Positions 35,936 to 44,126 of a DNA stretch of 64,000 nt are shown one piece after another (within the stretch, counting starts at the first letter, position 1; every line of letters begins with the position of its first letter). Both the position numbers and the translations under genes were made by a program. Origin of the DNA: Petrocella sp024636985 (lineage in GTDB: Bacteria > Bacillota > Clostridia > Lachnospirales > Vallitaleaceae); assembly GCA_024636985.1 (NCBI GenBank), contig JAGXFY010000055.1, forward strand, positions 1-64,000, in the 5' to 3' direction. The notes beneath the pieces were generated by a model. That model had not been told where the DNA came from and made no database searches. It was given only the letters and a program-made list of their open reading frames with translations.

Positions 35936-35967
35936 AAGTATATCGTCCTATTTTTAGTGCTTCATAA

Positions 35968-36612
35968 CTAGTTAGGTACACTTTCCCAATCCTTCAAAAA
36001 TCTTTCAATGCCTGCATCTGTGAGTGGATGCAGTAAGGCTTTTTTAATAATATCATAAGGTATGGTTGCTATATGTGCACCGGCTTTTGCCGCCTGCATA
36101 ATATGAAGAGGACCTCTGATGCTTGCCGCTATGATTTCTGTATCTAAGCCATGAATGTCAAATATCTGCACAATATCTTCAATGAGTATCATCCCATCTT
36201 GTGATATATCATCCACACGTCCCACAAAAGGACTGACATAAGTTGCACCAGCTCTGGCCGCCAAAAGTGCTTGGTTCGCCGAAAATATAAGTGTTACATT
36301 GGTTTTAATGTTTTCTTTGGAAAGTTGACTAACGGCTTTTAAACCTTCTAAAGTAATTGGAACTTTGACTACGATATTAGGATGTATTTTTGCCAGTTCT
36401 CGACCTTCTTCTATCATACCTTCTGCTTGTAGGCTGATGACCTCTGCACTAATAGGTCCATCTACGATCGTCACAATCTCATGAACCACATCTGTAAATT
36501 TTTTACCTTCTCTGGCAATCAATGACGGATTTGTTGTCACACCTGATAAAATACCTAAAGCATTCGCTTCTCTTATTTCATCTACATTTGCTGTATCTAT
36601 AAAAATCTTCAT
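35968..36612 (-). CDS. fsa: Fructose-6-phosphate aldolase / transaldolase-like protein
   Basis: A 214-aa class I aldolase of the short transaldolase family (TalC/Fsa type). It has MKIFIDTANVDEIREANALGILSGVTTNPSLI, the Schiff-base lysine in NIVVKVPIT, TLIFSANQALLAARAGATYVSPFVGRVDD and AASIRGPLHIMQAAKAGAHIATIPYDIIKK. Members split between true transaldolase and fructose-6-phosphate aldolase activity, and the sequence alone does not decide which. With no other pentose phosphate gene nearby, transaldolase for the non-oxidative branch is the more useful guess. It has its own AGGTG site. Confidence 0.88.
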   Translation of the reverse strand: MKIFIDTANVDEIREANALGILSGVTTNPSLIAREGKKFTDVVHEIVTIVDGPISAEVISLQAEGMIEEGRELAKIHPNIVVKVPITLEGLKAVSQLSKENIKTNVTLIFSANQALLAARAGATYVSPFVGRVDDISQDGMILIEDIVQIFDIHGLDTEIIAASIRGPLHIMQAAKAGAHIATIPYDIIKKALLHPLTDAGIERFLKDWESVPN

Positions 36613-36700
36613 ATTACACCTCTGACTCTCTTTGAATGAATGGTTTGTATATTTTCGTCATCTTAACTATCTTTAATTATAAACATGCTTTCAAAGTTTT

Positions 36701-37891
36701 TCAACCATTATTACTGACTTTAATAGCGTTAAATATTGGAAGATCCGGATTGTCTAACATTAAGTCCAAAAGTTCAAGCACTTTTTTTAGAAAAATACGT
36801 ACGGTTATAGCGTTTCCTCCCACTATCTTAGAAGCTTCAAGCTTAGCAAGGTTGGTTATATGCATTGCATTCACCATATAGTCATATGCATATCTTTTTG
36901 AATGTAATGCCACTAACTTATTCGCCAACATTTCATAATCTTCTTGTCTTAAGGCCTGAATTTGTAGTATCGGTTGTCTGACATTGGTAATACTTAAAGG
37001 ACTTTCCATGCTACTACCAATTCTTTGATAAAGCGCCATATAACTTTTCAGACCCTTTTCTTCATCTTCAAAAAAATCATCTGTCCCAGCAAATACAAAA
37101 CCAGCATGATCCAAAAATCCAGCACCGGCAGAGTCCATCAGTTGTCTTAAATTGGCATATGCCTTAAGTCTGGTATCCACCCTTTGTTGCATAATGAGCT
37201 CAGCTTCATCAAATGTAATGATTAAGCCTTTATAGCCCAGCAAATGAATCATCTTAACAAAACCACTCAGTATATCGAGGGCATTATCCCCATCAACAGA
37301 GCCTTTGACATTCAACTTACGTTTAAGTTGATAAGCCATATTTTTATCACCTTTTATCCAAGCAGCAGCAATGGTTGACAATTCATAGTCTCTGCCAATC
37401 AAAGCCCTTATATAGATTAACAGCACACTCGAAAAAGAGCTGTTGTAATCACTTAAAGCCTTAATAACACTGTAAATGTTCTGTGAAGCTTTCCTTGCAT
37501 CCCCACTGGATTTAAGGCCTTCTAACCATTTCTCAAATATCATTTCAAAATTGGTACTGGTTTCTTCATCTGTTCTAATCAAGAGATGGTTCATGATGTT
37601 AGCATAAACACCGTCCAGCTTTGAAAACCCAAAACCACTATGGATCGGTACATTCGCTACTATAAAACCTTGATCTAGAGCTTTTTCTGTCAGATATTTC
37701 ATCATAAAAGTTTTTCCGGATCCATAAGCACCTCGAATAAACTTAACTCTACCTTCGCCTTGCTCTACACTAGACATAAAATCTTCTAGCTCATGCTTCT
37801 CTTGATCTCTTCCCACTATGAAATTGTCAATACTTGTTCCGGGTATAACACCCATTCGAAGTGCATTTAAAACCTGATCAACTTCTTTCAT
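36701..37891 (-). CDS. Orphan P-loop ATPase of the BREX-type (DUF2791) family
   Basis: A 396-aa AAA-like ATPase. The Walker A motif is RGAYGSGKTFMMKYL near residue 55, the Walker B is GLIITFDEAELIMQQ near residue 225, and a sensor-like FVFAGTDDFFEDEEKG follows. The opening VLNALRMGVIPGTSIDNFIVGRDQE and the helical C-terminus match the family that includes BREX BrxD and many proteins wrongly labelled biotin carboxylase. No phosphatase, methylase, helicase or other defence gene is nearby, so this is not a recognisable BREX locus. Its job is unknown; ATP-driven loading or remodelling on nucleic acid is an inference. The YigZ-like gene ends 8 bases upstream, so co-transcription is likely. Confidence 0.8.
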   Translation of the reverse strand: MKEVDQVLNALRMGVIPGTSIDNFIVGRDQEKHELEDFMSSVEQGEGRVKFIRGAYGSGKTFMMKYLTEKALDQGFIVANVPIHSGFGFSKLDGVYANIMNHLLIRTDEETSTNFEMIFEKWLEGLKSSGDARKASQNIYSVIKALSDYNSSFSSVLLIYIRALIGRDYELSTIAAAWIKGDKNMAYQLKRKLNVKGSVDGDNALDILSGFVKMIHLLGYKGLIITFDEAELIMQQRVDTRLKAYANLRQLMDSAGAGFLDHAGFVFAGTDDFFEDEEKGLKSYMALYQRIGSSMESPLSITNVRQPILQIQALRQEDYEMLANKLVALHSKRYAYDYMVNAMHITNLAKLEASKIVGGNAITVRIFLKKVLELLDLMLDNPDLPIFNAIKVSNNG

Positions 37892-37899
37892 AACGTCTC

Positions 37900-38544
37900 C
37901 TACTCCTCATACATTTTTCCTTGATCTATGAACCCAATTACTTCCCCAAGTTTTTTTATGATACTTTGGCCATTGGTCAATTCAACTAGGGTAAGACGCA
38001 AATTATTTTCGTTGGTTGTGTATAATTTGTAGTGAATCTCATCTTCATAGTGTATATCCTTTACAACAATCCCTTCTTTTTGAATGTAATAATCCAACTT
38101 ACCTGCAAATGTATAAGGTACCGTTATTTTCAATAGACAATAGGTATCTTTTTTTATTGTGGTTACTTGGTCAAGGGCTGATTGTAAAGTTTTTGTATAG
38201 GCTCTAACAAGACCACCTGTTCCAAGTTTTACACCACCGAAACATCGGGTAACCACTGCCACTATATTCACCAATTCCCTATTTCTTAATAGATCTAACA
38301 TTGGCATTCCGGCTGTTTGGGAAGGTTCACCATCATCACTATATTTTTCAATCAGCTGTATTCCATTAATTCTATAGGCATAGCAATTATGATTGGCATC
38401 TCTGTGTTGCTTACTGATTCTTGCTATTATACTTTTTACCTCTTCTTCCGATGTTGCAGGTATAATACACCCGATAAACCTAGATTTATGCTCCACCAAT
38501 TCCATCGTTGCTTCTTGTCTAATGGTTTCATATACTTTCAACAT
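37900..38544 (-). CDS. YigZ/IMPACT family protein
   Basis: A 214-aa member of the UPF0029/IMPACT family. The N-terminal domain has EHKSRFIGCIIPATSEEEVKSII, the highly conserved HRDANHNCYAYRI, SDDGEPSQTAGMPML and FGGVKLGTGGLVRAYTKTLQSAL. A ferredoxin-like C-terminal domain follows. The eukaryotic relative IMPACT binds Gcn1, and the bacterial role is not settled. The start codon directly follows the stop of the PfkB-like gene, so translation is coupled. Confidence 0.92.
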   Translation of the reverse strand: MLKVYETIRQEATMELVEHKSRFIGCIIPATSEEEVKSIIARISKQHRDANHNCYAYRINGIQLIEKYSDDGEPSQTAGMPMLDLLRNRELVNIVAVVTRCFGGVKLGTGGLVRAYTKTLQSALDQVTTIKKDTYCLLKITVPYTFAGKLDYYIQKEGIVVKDIHYEDEIHYKLYTTNENNLRLTLVELTNGQSIIKKLGEVIGFIDQGKMYEE

Positions 38545-39498
38545 TTATAAATCCTCAAAATGATATTTGCCTTTACTATAGTATTCTATGATTTTACACT
38601 GGTTCATGTTTACATCTATTTCTTTACGGGTACAAATATTTGGGTATGTTTTATCATTAATAGCACAGGCAATACCACTTGCCAGTTTTACCATACGCTC
38701 AAACTCGTATTTTCTTTTTATACCCATAACCACACCACCGGCTATGGCTTCTTTGACCCAATCTGTATCCTTTGTAGCCATGCCCTCAAGCTTCCCTTTA
38801 CATATTTTATTACGAGACACGCCAACAACACCTTCATCTGTGGGGTAAAAGGCGTAATGGATTTTTTGTGTAATTAGGAATAAGTGTAATTGTTTAATAC
38901 GATGTTCTTCGTCGCCATATATGCCAAGCGCTTCCATCTGTCCATCATCTACAACCCATGCATAGGGTTTTTTAGCCACGAAATTCTCAACATCATTACC
39001 TTCAACAGAAAGTACCACTCTTTTACCTTCTTTTTTTACTAAATCCATGGTATCTATCATAATGGACATAGCCATGGCGTCTAATGTATCTCCATTAAGC
39101 AATAGGATGTCTGTATCCTTCAACTGTCCGATGAGTTTATGTTTAAAGTTTTTCGCATCATTTTGAGTCAGTTGATGAGAATGGTCAATGAATCTGGTAT
39201 CCGGTTGTCCTTCCATCCTTAATAGAAAGATTGACTCCATCTCTTTGTCTTTTAGAACAAAATTTGATTTAATTCGATTTTTATCCAGAAAGTTTTTGAT
39301 ATAACGGCCACCAATGCCTCCGGCAAATCCCATAACATAAGGGTCACCTTGTAAAAGACGCATGATGTAAGCCGAATAAACACTGCTTCGTCCAATCATC
39401 AATTGATAGTCCAAAACATTATGTTCCTCACCAACAATTAGTTGGTCAACCGTTATTCTTTTTTCTATACCCGGATTCAGTGCTATGGTAATAATCAT
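38545..39498 (-). CDS. Degenerate PfkB (1-phosphofructokinase-like) protein
   Basis: A 317-aa protein that aligns along its length with the tagatose-6-phosphate/1-phosphofructokinase branch, starting MIITIALNPGIEKRITVDQL where active enzymes have TLNPAID. Two key motifs are lost. The substrate motif GGKGxNVA is replaced by LMIGRSSVYSAYIMRLL, and the catalytic GAGDSM is replaced by ATKDTDWV, which keeps only one aspartate and loses the anion-hole glycines. The frame is intact and translationally coupled to the IMPACT gene, so it is not a decaying pseudogene. A non-catalytic or altered role is likely, possibly sugar-phosphate sensing. Confidence 0.75.
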   Translation of the reverse strand: MIITIALNPGIEKRITVDQLIVGEEHNVLDYQLMIGRSSVYSAYIMRLLQGDPYVMGFAGGIGGRYIKNFLDKNRIKSNFVLKDKEMESIFLLRMEGQPDTRFIDHSHQLTQNDAKNFKHKLIGQLKDTDILLLNGDTLDAMAMSIMIDTMDLVKKEGKRVVLSVEGNDVENFVAKKPYAWVVDDGQMEALGIYGDEEHRIKQLHLFLITQKIHYAFYPTDEGVVGVSRNKICKGKLEGMATKDTDWVKEAIAGGVVMGIKRKYEFERMVKLASGIACAINDKTYPNICTRKEIDVNMNQCKIIEYYSKGKYHFEDL

Positions 39499-39635
39499 AT
39501 ATCCTCCTACCGATTTTCAAACAACCGGCTCCAATAATTCCTGCATATTATATTCATTATACGTTAGGTGTCCCTTCATATCAAGCATTAGCACTAAAAG
39601 TTATAAGAACAAAGTACTATCTGGTGTAAAATAAT

Positions 39636-39674
39636 AAAAAAGGATATCTAAGATTTGACTTAGATATCCTTTTT
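39636..39674 (-). terminator. Terminator of glnN
   Basis: A 16-bp perfect stem (AAAAAGGATATCTAAG and complement) with a 6-base loop and T run, 30 bases after the glnN stop. Confidence 0.9.
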
Positions 39675-39703
39675 GATTATTTTACTTATTCATTTAATAA
39701 AAA

Positions 39704-41791
39704 CTAGACTCTAAATAGTAAGTCACTATAGGTTGGGTATGGCCAGTAATCTTCTGCAACGATAACTTCTAGTTCATCACATGGCTTTCTAAGTTCCACC
39801 ATTTTTTCAAACACATTGAATTTAAAAGCAAAAGCTTCTTCCTCAATATCTTCAATCAAATGGGTTTTTTCTACTTCTGCCTCAAGTGCCACTAATTTTT
39901 CTTGTGCTTCAACTAAAAGTTCGGATACTTTTATTAATAGATTCTCCTGAACACTAACCATCGCACTAGGCACAGCCGCTTTAATAGCATTGATGGAGTC
40001 TGCTAAACTGGTAGCAAATTCTATAACAGAAGGCATGATTTCCTTCTTAGCCATCTCAATCATTGTAAGGGCTTCAATATTAATGGTTTTTATATACTCT
40101 TCAAACATGATTTCTTGACGCGCTGCTATCTCGCCTTTGAAAAATACACCATGTCTTAAGAAGAGATCAACATATTCCGGCTCATCAAATACTTTGATAG
40201 CCTCTACCGCTGTTTTAATATTCGGTAGCCCACGTCTTTCTGCTTCTTCTAACCAATCTTCTGAGTATCCGTCACCATTAAAAATAATTCTACTATGTGC
40301 TTTTATTAATCGCTCAATAATTGTCTTTAGAGTAGCATTGAAATCTTCTGCAACTTCCAATTCGTCAGCAACTTCTTTTAATACTTCCGCGACAATTGTA
40401 TTGAGAACAATGTTTGGACCGGATACAGATGCAGAGGATCCTACCATTCTAAATTCAAACTTATTACCTGTGAATGCAAATGGTGATGTTCTGTTTCTAT
40501 CTGTTACGTCCTTTGCAAATTTAGGTAATGTTGTAACACCAAGATCCATTGCACTTGCTTTTGTTGAAGAAGTTAAAGCACCTTCTTTTATTTGTTCGAT
40601 AATGGCATTTAATTGCTCACCAAGGAAAATAGATATAACTGCCGGAGGCGCTTCATTTGCTCCCAATCTATGATCATTACCAGGTGATGCTGCTGACAGT
40701 CTTAAAAGAGGTGCATATTTATCAACAGCTGCAATGGTTGCAACAAGGAAAGTTAAGAACTGAGCATTTTCATGAGGGGTGTCACCCGGTTCAAGTAAGT
40801 TTGCTTTTTCAGTACTAATTGACCAGTTGTTATGTTTACCTGATCCATTAACGCCAGCAAAAGGTTTTTCATGTAGTAAACAAGCTAAGTCATGTCTATT
40901 GGCCACTTTAATGAGTGTATCCATAACCAATTGATTATGGTCCGTAGCAATATTAGTCGTGGAATAGATTGGTGCCATTTCATGTTGAGCCGGAGCCACT
41001 TCATTATGTTTTGTTTTAGATGATATGCCAAGTTTCCATAACTCTAAATCAAATTCTTTCATGAATTCTGATACCCGTTCCTTAATGCTACCAAAATAAT
41101 GGTCATCCAGTTCTTGTCCCTTAGGTGGCATTGCACCAAACAATGTTCTCCCTGAAAAAATCAGGTCTTTTCTAAGTTGGAATAACTTTTTGTCAACCAA
41201 GAAATACTCTTGTTCCGGACCAACCGTTGATGTCACTTTATTGGTTTCAGTATCACCAAATAGTCTAAGAATTCTTACGGCTTGCTCTGATATAGCTTGC
41301 ATGGATCTAAGAAGTGGTGTTTTCTTATCCAAGGCTTCTCCAGTATATGAACAAAACGCCGTTGGTATACATAATGTGTCATCTTTTAAAAATGCAGGAG
41401 ATGTTGCATCCCAAGCGGTATAACCTCTGGCTTCAAAGGTAGCTCTTAAACCTCCGTTAGGAAATGATGAAGCATCCGGTTCGCCTTGAATCAATTGTTT
41501 CCCACTAAATTCCATAATCACCTTACCGTCACCTGTTGGCTCGATAAATGAATCATGCTTTTCTGCAGTTTTTCCAGTCATAGGTTGAAACCAGTGTGTA
41601 TAATGGGTTGCACCTTTTTCCACTGCCCAATCTTTCATGGCGTTAGCGACAACCTCCGCCACTTCTGGAGCTAGTTCTTGACCAAGGATCATTGTTTTTT
41701 TCAAAGCTTTAAAGGTATCCTTTGGTAATCTTTCCTTCATAACCGACTCACTAAATACATTCGTTCCAAATAATTGCGTTACATTTTCCAT
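39704..41791 (-). CDS. glnN: Glutamine synthetase type III
   Basis: Makes glutamine from glutamate, ammonia and ATP. The 695-aa length and the N-terminal VTQLFGTNVFSESVMKERLP block identify the large GSIII family. The catalytic barrel has VGPEQEYFLVDKKLF, the HNEVAPAQHEMAPIYSTTN region, GVNGSGKHNNWSISTE and NRTSPFAFTGNKFEFRMVGSSAS. It has the GSIII-specific C-terminal helical part and lacks the adenylylation loop of GSI. AGGAGG precedes the ATG. Its leader contains a terminator and a competing AAAGGC-loop hairpin, so control by the ANTAR protein upstream is likely. Confidence 0.96.
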   Translation of the reverse strand: MENVTQLFGTNVFSESVMKERLPKDTFKALKKTMILGQELAPEVAEVVANAMKDWAVEKGATHYTHWFQPMTGKTAEKHDSFIEPTGDGKVIMEFSGKQLIQGEPDASSFPNGGLRATFEARGYTAWDATSPAFLKDDTLCIPTAFCSYTGEALDKKTPLLRSMQAISEQAVRILRLFGDTETNKVTSTVGPEQEYFLVDKKLFQLRKDLIFSGRTLFGAMPPKGQELDDHYFGSIKERVSEFMKEFDLELWKLGISSKTKHNEVAPAQHEMAPIYSTTNIATDHNQLVMDTLIKVANRHDLACLLHEKPFAGVNGSGKHNNWSISTEKANLLEPGDTPHENAQFLTFLVATIAAVDKYAPLLRLSAASPGNDHRLGANEAPPAVISIFLGEQLNAIIEQIKEGALTSSTKASAMDLGVTTLPKFAKDVTDRNRTSPFAFTGNKFEFRMVGSSASVSGPNIVLNTIVAEVLKEVADELEVAEDFNATLKTIIERLIKAHSRIIFNGDGYSEDWLEEAERRGLPNIKTAVEAIKVFDEPEYVDLFLRHGVFFKGEIAARQEIMFEEYIKTINIEALTMIEMAKKEIMPSVIEFATSLADSINAIKAAVPSAMVSVQENLLIKVSELLVEAQEKLVALEAEVEKTHLIEDIEEEAFAFKFNVFEKMVELRKPCDELEVIVAEDYWPYPTYSDLLFRV

Positions 41792-41836
41792 CCTATTATT
41801 CCTCCTTTGAAATCTCTTTTCATCATCTTAAATATG

Positions 41837-41880
41837 AAAAAGACGTACTCAAAAAACTTGAGAACGCCTTTGCTCTTAAG
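41837..41880 (-). promoter_or_regulatory. ANTAR-type antitermination site in the glnN leader
   Basis: On the minus strand hairpin CTTAAGAGC-AAAGGC-GTTCTCAAG (41857-41880) has a six-base loop with A at position 1 and G at position 4, the ANTAR RNA signature. Its 3' arm is also the 5' arm of a terminator, GGCGTTCTCAAG with TTGAGTACGTC and a T run (41837-41872). The two structures exclude each other. A possible first hairpin, TAATCATA-AATGAGC-TATGATTA (41911-41933), also has A1 and G4 but a 7-base loop, and it overlaps the predicted transcription start. Confidence 0.75.
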
Positions 41881-41934
41881 AAATAACCTATATCGTGTAT
41901 TGTGAAAACTTAATCATAGCTCATTTATGATTAT

Positions 41935-41963
41935 ACTATATCATAGGCCTTCAATAAATGCAA
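41935..41963 (-). promoter_or_regulatory. Promoter of glnN
   Basis: Minus-strand TTGCAT (41958-41963) and TATAGT (41935-41940) with a 17-bp spacer, ahead of the attenuator. A second TATAAT a few bases downstream could shift the start. Confidence 0.55.
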
Positions 41964-42016
41964 GATTAAAAACCCCATAAATTATAATTCGGAATATTCT
42001 GACTTTTTAATCCTGC
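41960..42016 (-). terminator. Long inverted repeat after the ANTAR gene
   Basis: GCAGGATTAAAAA pairs with TTTTTAATCTTGC across a 31-base loop on the minus strand, 20 bases after the ANTAR stop. It may end the ANTAR transcript. It also overlaps the -35 of glnN, so it could affect that promoter. Confidence 0.45.
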
Positions 42017-42035
42017 GATTAATTTGAAAGTTTTC

Positions 42036-42608
42036 TTAAACTTCATACATCAGTATAATGGCTTCTGCAATTTTTATTTTGGATATGCCCTTGTCCATAC
42101 TTTGTTTTTGGATACGTCGATGGGCTTCATCTTCTGTCAAGTTCATATTCTCAATCAACAACTGTTTGGCTTTCTCGATTACAGCATCCGTATTTGTTTT
42201 TGTTTTTAGATGATCCAATTGCTTTTCTAGCATTTCGATACTTTTTGAAGTCTTAATCAATAAATCAACTGTTCCCATAAGCATCTGTTTGCTACAAGGC
42301 TTGGTTAAAGGTACAAAGGTTGGTTCTTGACTTAAGTTAATGAAATGTTCCATTTCTCCATGACTTATTAAAGCGATAACCGGACAAAGTCTTTCACCAA
42401 TAATAATCTCCGATAGTTCATGACCATTCATACCCTTTAGTTTGTAGTCCACAATAGCCAAGTCAGGATAAACTGTATGCACTTTTCTCAATAAGTCATG
42501 TCCACTTGTTGATTCACCAATGACACTCAAACCGTTTTCCATTAAGAACAGACTCAGTTGCTTTATGATTTTTTCATTTGACGATCCTATTATCACCCGA
42601 GTACTCAT
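42036..42608 (-). CDS. Response regulator with ANTAR RNA-binding domain
   Basis: A 190-aa protein of the AmiR/NasT/NitR class. The N-terminal receiver-like domain has the acceptor Asp in LAIVDYKLKGMNG. A coiled coil (EMLEKQLDHLKTKTNTDAVIEKAKQLL) leads to the C-terminal three-helix ANTAR domain ENMNLTEDEAHRRIQKQSMDKGISKIKIAEAIIL. ANTAR domains bind paired RNA hairpins and prevent termination. Such hairpins occur in the leaders of the glutamine synthetase genes on both sides, so this is very likely the nitrogen-responsive antiterminator for them. The receiver lacks the usual early acidic pair, so phosphorylation may not be its input. The ATG at 42608 has GAGG 9 bases upstream. Confidence 0.92.
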   Translation of the reverse strand: MSTRVIIGSSNEKIIKQLSLFLMENGLSVIGESTSGHDLLRKVHTVYPDLAIVDYKLKGMNGHELSEIIIGERLCPVIALISHGEMEHFINLSQEPTFVPLTKPCSKQMLMGTVDLLIKTSKSIEMLEKQLDHLKTKTNTDAVIEKAKQLLIENMNLTEDEAHRRIQKQSMDKGISKIKIAEAIILMYEV

Positions 42609-42667
42609 TGCATTCATCCTCTATTACCTGTGCCATATAGATATTAGAAAATACTTTTCGTTATACC

Positions 42668-43996
42668 CTAATATCTTGATGTGTACGTATCAACTTCCCA
42701 AGCATGTACTTGTTTTTGATAAGCATCCCATTCATAGCCTTTGGCCTTAATATAACTGTCATAGACATTACCAAGGGCCTCTTTTATAACTTGGTCCTTG
42801 GATAATTCGATAATTGCTTCCTTTAAATCACTGGGCAGTGTATCTTCTGACAATATGTTGGATATGGCTCTAAGTTGATCTGAATTCATCATTTCAGGTG
42901 GCATAATTTTATTATTGATACCATCAAGTCCAGCTTTTAGTATGACTGACAAACCTAAGTAGGGGTTGCATGACGGATCTGGGCTCCTTAATTCCAGTAA
43001 GGCTTCTTCTCCTCTTACTGTGGGTATTCTAACCAAAGGACTAAGATTGGATGTTGACCAACCTATATGTACCGGTGCTTCAAAACCAGGCACCAAGCGC
43101 TTGTACGAGTTAACTGTAGGATTGGTTATTGCTGTTATGGCTTTTGAATGGGCAAGTAGACCACCCAGAAAATAATATGCTGTTTGGGATAATTTTAATG
43201 GATCTTGCGCATCATAAAAAATATTTTTACCATTTTGATCCTTGAGCTTCATATTAATATGCATACCTGATCCGTTAATATGACTTAATGGTTTCGGCAT
43301 AAAAGTGGCATGTAAACCGTGCTTTTGAGCAACAACCTTGACCACTAACTTAAAGGTGACGATTTGATCAGCCATCGTGATGGCATCTGCCGACTCAAAG
43401 TCAATCTCATGTTGACCGGGTGCATCTTCATGATGACTTGCACGGATTTTGAAACCCATTTCCTCTAAAGTTAAAACCATATCTCTTCGAACATTCTCTC
43501 CCAAATCCATTGGCCCTAGATCAAAATAGCCTGCCTTATCATGGGTGATGGTTGTCGGATCACCATTTTCATCTGTTTGAAACAAAAAGAATTCAAACTC
43601 CGGTCTTACGTCAAAAGCATATCCCAGTGTTTCTGCCTCGGCAATCACATGCTTGAGTACACCTCTTGGGTCATCGCCATAAGGTTCTCCTGTTGTTTTA
43701 TAAATATCACAGATTAGTCTGGCCACCTTACTTTGATGGGTTCTCCAAGGAAAGCTTACAAATGTGTCCAAATCCGGAATCAAATACATGTCTGATTCTT
43801 CCATCCTAACAAAACCGGATATGGATGAGCCATCGAACATGATCTCTCCATTCAATGCTTTGTCAAGTTGATCCACTGTGATTGCAACATTTTTTAATGC
43901 GCCTAAAATATCTACAAATTGTAAACGAATAAACTTAATATCTTCATCAGCTACTATTCTTTGGATGTCCGCTTTAGTATACTTTTTACCTTCCAC
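42668..43996 (-). CDS. glnA: Glutamine synthetase type I (alpha)
   Basis: A 442-aa GSI-alpha enzyme, the size found in Firmicutes. It has KFIRLQFVDILGALKNVAITVDQL, EIMFDGSSISGFVRMEESDMYLIPD, the catalytic ASHHEDAPGQHEIDF, FMPKPLSHINGSGMHINM and LELRSPDPSCNPYLGLSVIL. The start is a GTG at 43996: AGGAGG lies 9 bases upstream, while the open frame that reads further back starts inside the attenuator. The adenylylation site of proteobacterial GSI is not expected and not seen. Two different synthetase families (GSI and GSIII) flank one ANTAR gene. Confidence 0.95.
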   Translation of the reverse strand: MEGKKYTKADIQRIVADEDIKFIRLQFVDILGALKNVAITVDQLDKALNGEIMFDGSSISGFVRMEESDMYLIPDLDTFVSFPWRTHQSKVARLICDIYKTTGEPYGDDPRGVLKHVIAEAETLGYAFDVRPEFEFFLFQTDENGDPTTITHDKAGYFDLGPMDLGENVRRDMVLTLEEMGFKIRASHHEDAPGQHEIDFESADAITMADQIVTFKLVVKVVAQKHGLHATFMPKPLSHINGSGMHINMKLKDQNGKNIFYDAQDPLKLSQTAYYFLGGLLAHSKAITAITNPTVNSYKRLVPGFEAPVHIGWSTSNLSPLVRIPTVRGEEALLELRSPDPSCNPYLGLSVILKAGLDGINNKIMPPEMMNSDQLRAISNILSEDTLPSDLKEAIIELSKDQVIKEALGNVYDSYIKAKGYEWDAYQKQVHAWEVDTYTSRY

Positions 43997-44029
43997 CAGA
44001 TACCGCCTCCTAGGTTTTAATTTGATTAG

Positions 44030-44077
44030 AAAAAGGCGCATCTATTGTGTTCTCCACTATAGAAACGCCTTTGTTTC
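44030..44077 (-). promoter_or_regulatory. ANTAR-type antitermination site in the glnA leader
   Basis: Minus-strand hairpin GAAAC-AAAGGC-GTTTC (44062-44077) is perfect and has exactly the same six-base loop as the glnN site (A1, G4). Its loop and 3' arm overlap a terminator, AAAGGCG...CGCCTTTTT (44030-44073). The predicted transcription start is close to the first base of the hairpin, so a first ANTAR hairpin could only be present on transcripts reading through from dapL. Confidence 0.75.
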
Positions 44078-44083
44078 ATATTT

Positions 44084-44112
44084 ATTATAAATTAATATTT
44101 TCTGTTAATCAA
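44084..44112 (-). promoter_or_regulatory. Promoter of glnA
   Basis: Minus-strand TTGATT (44107-44112) and TATAAT (44084-44089), 17-bp spacer, in the short gap after dapL. Confidence 0.7.
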
Positions 44113-44126
44113 TCTAATGTTAACGG

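Noticed and set aside
36701..37891. A BREX phage-defence locus
   Set aside because: Only one BrxD-like ATPase is present; no PglX, PglZ, BrxC, BrxL or other defence gene occurs in the flanking 10 kb.
40137..40673. 178-codon frame antisense to glnN
   Set aside because: It is a shadow of the conserved glnN coding strand, with no start signals of its own.
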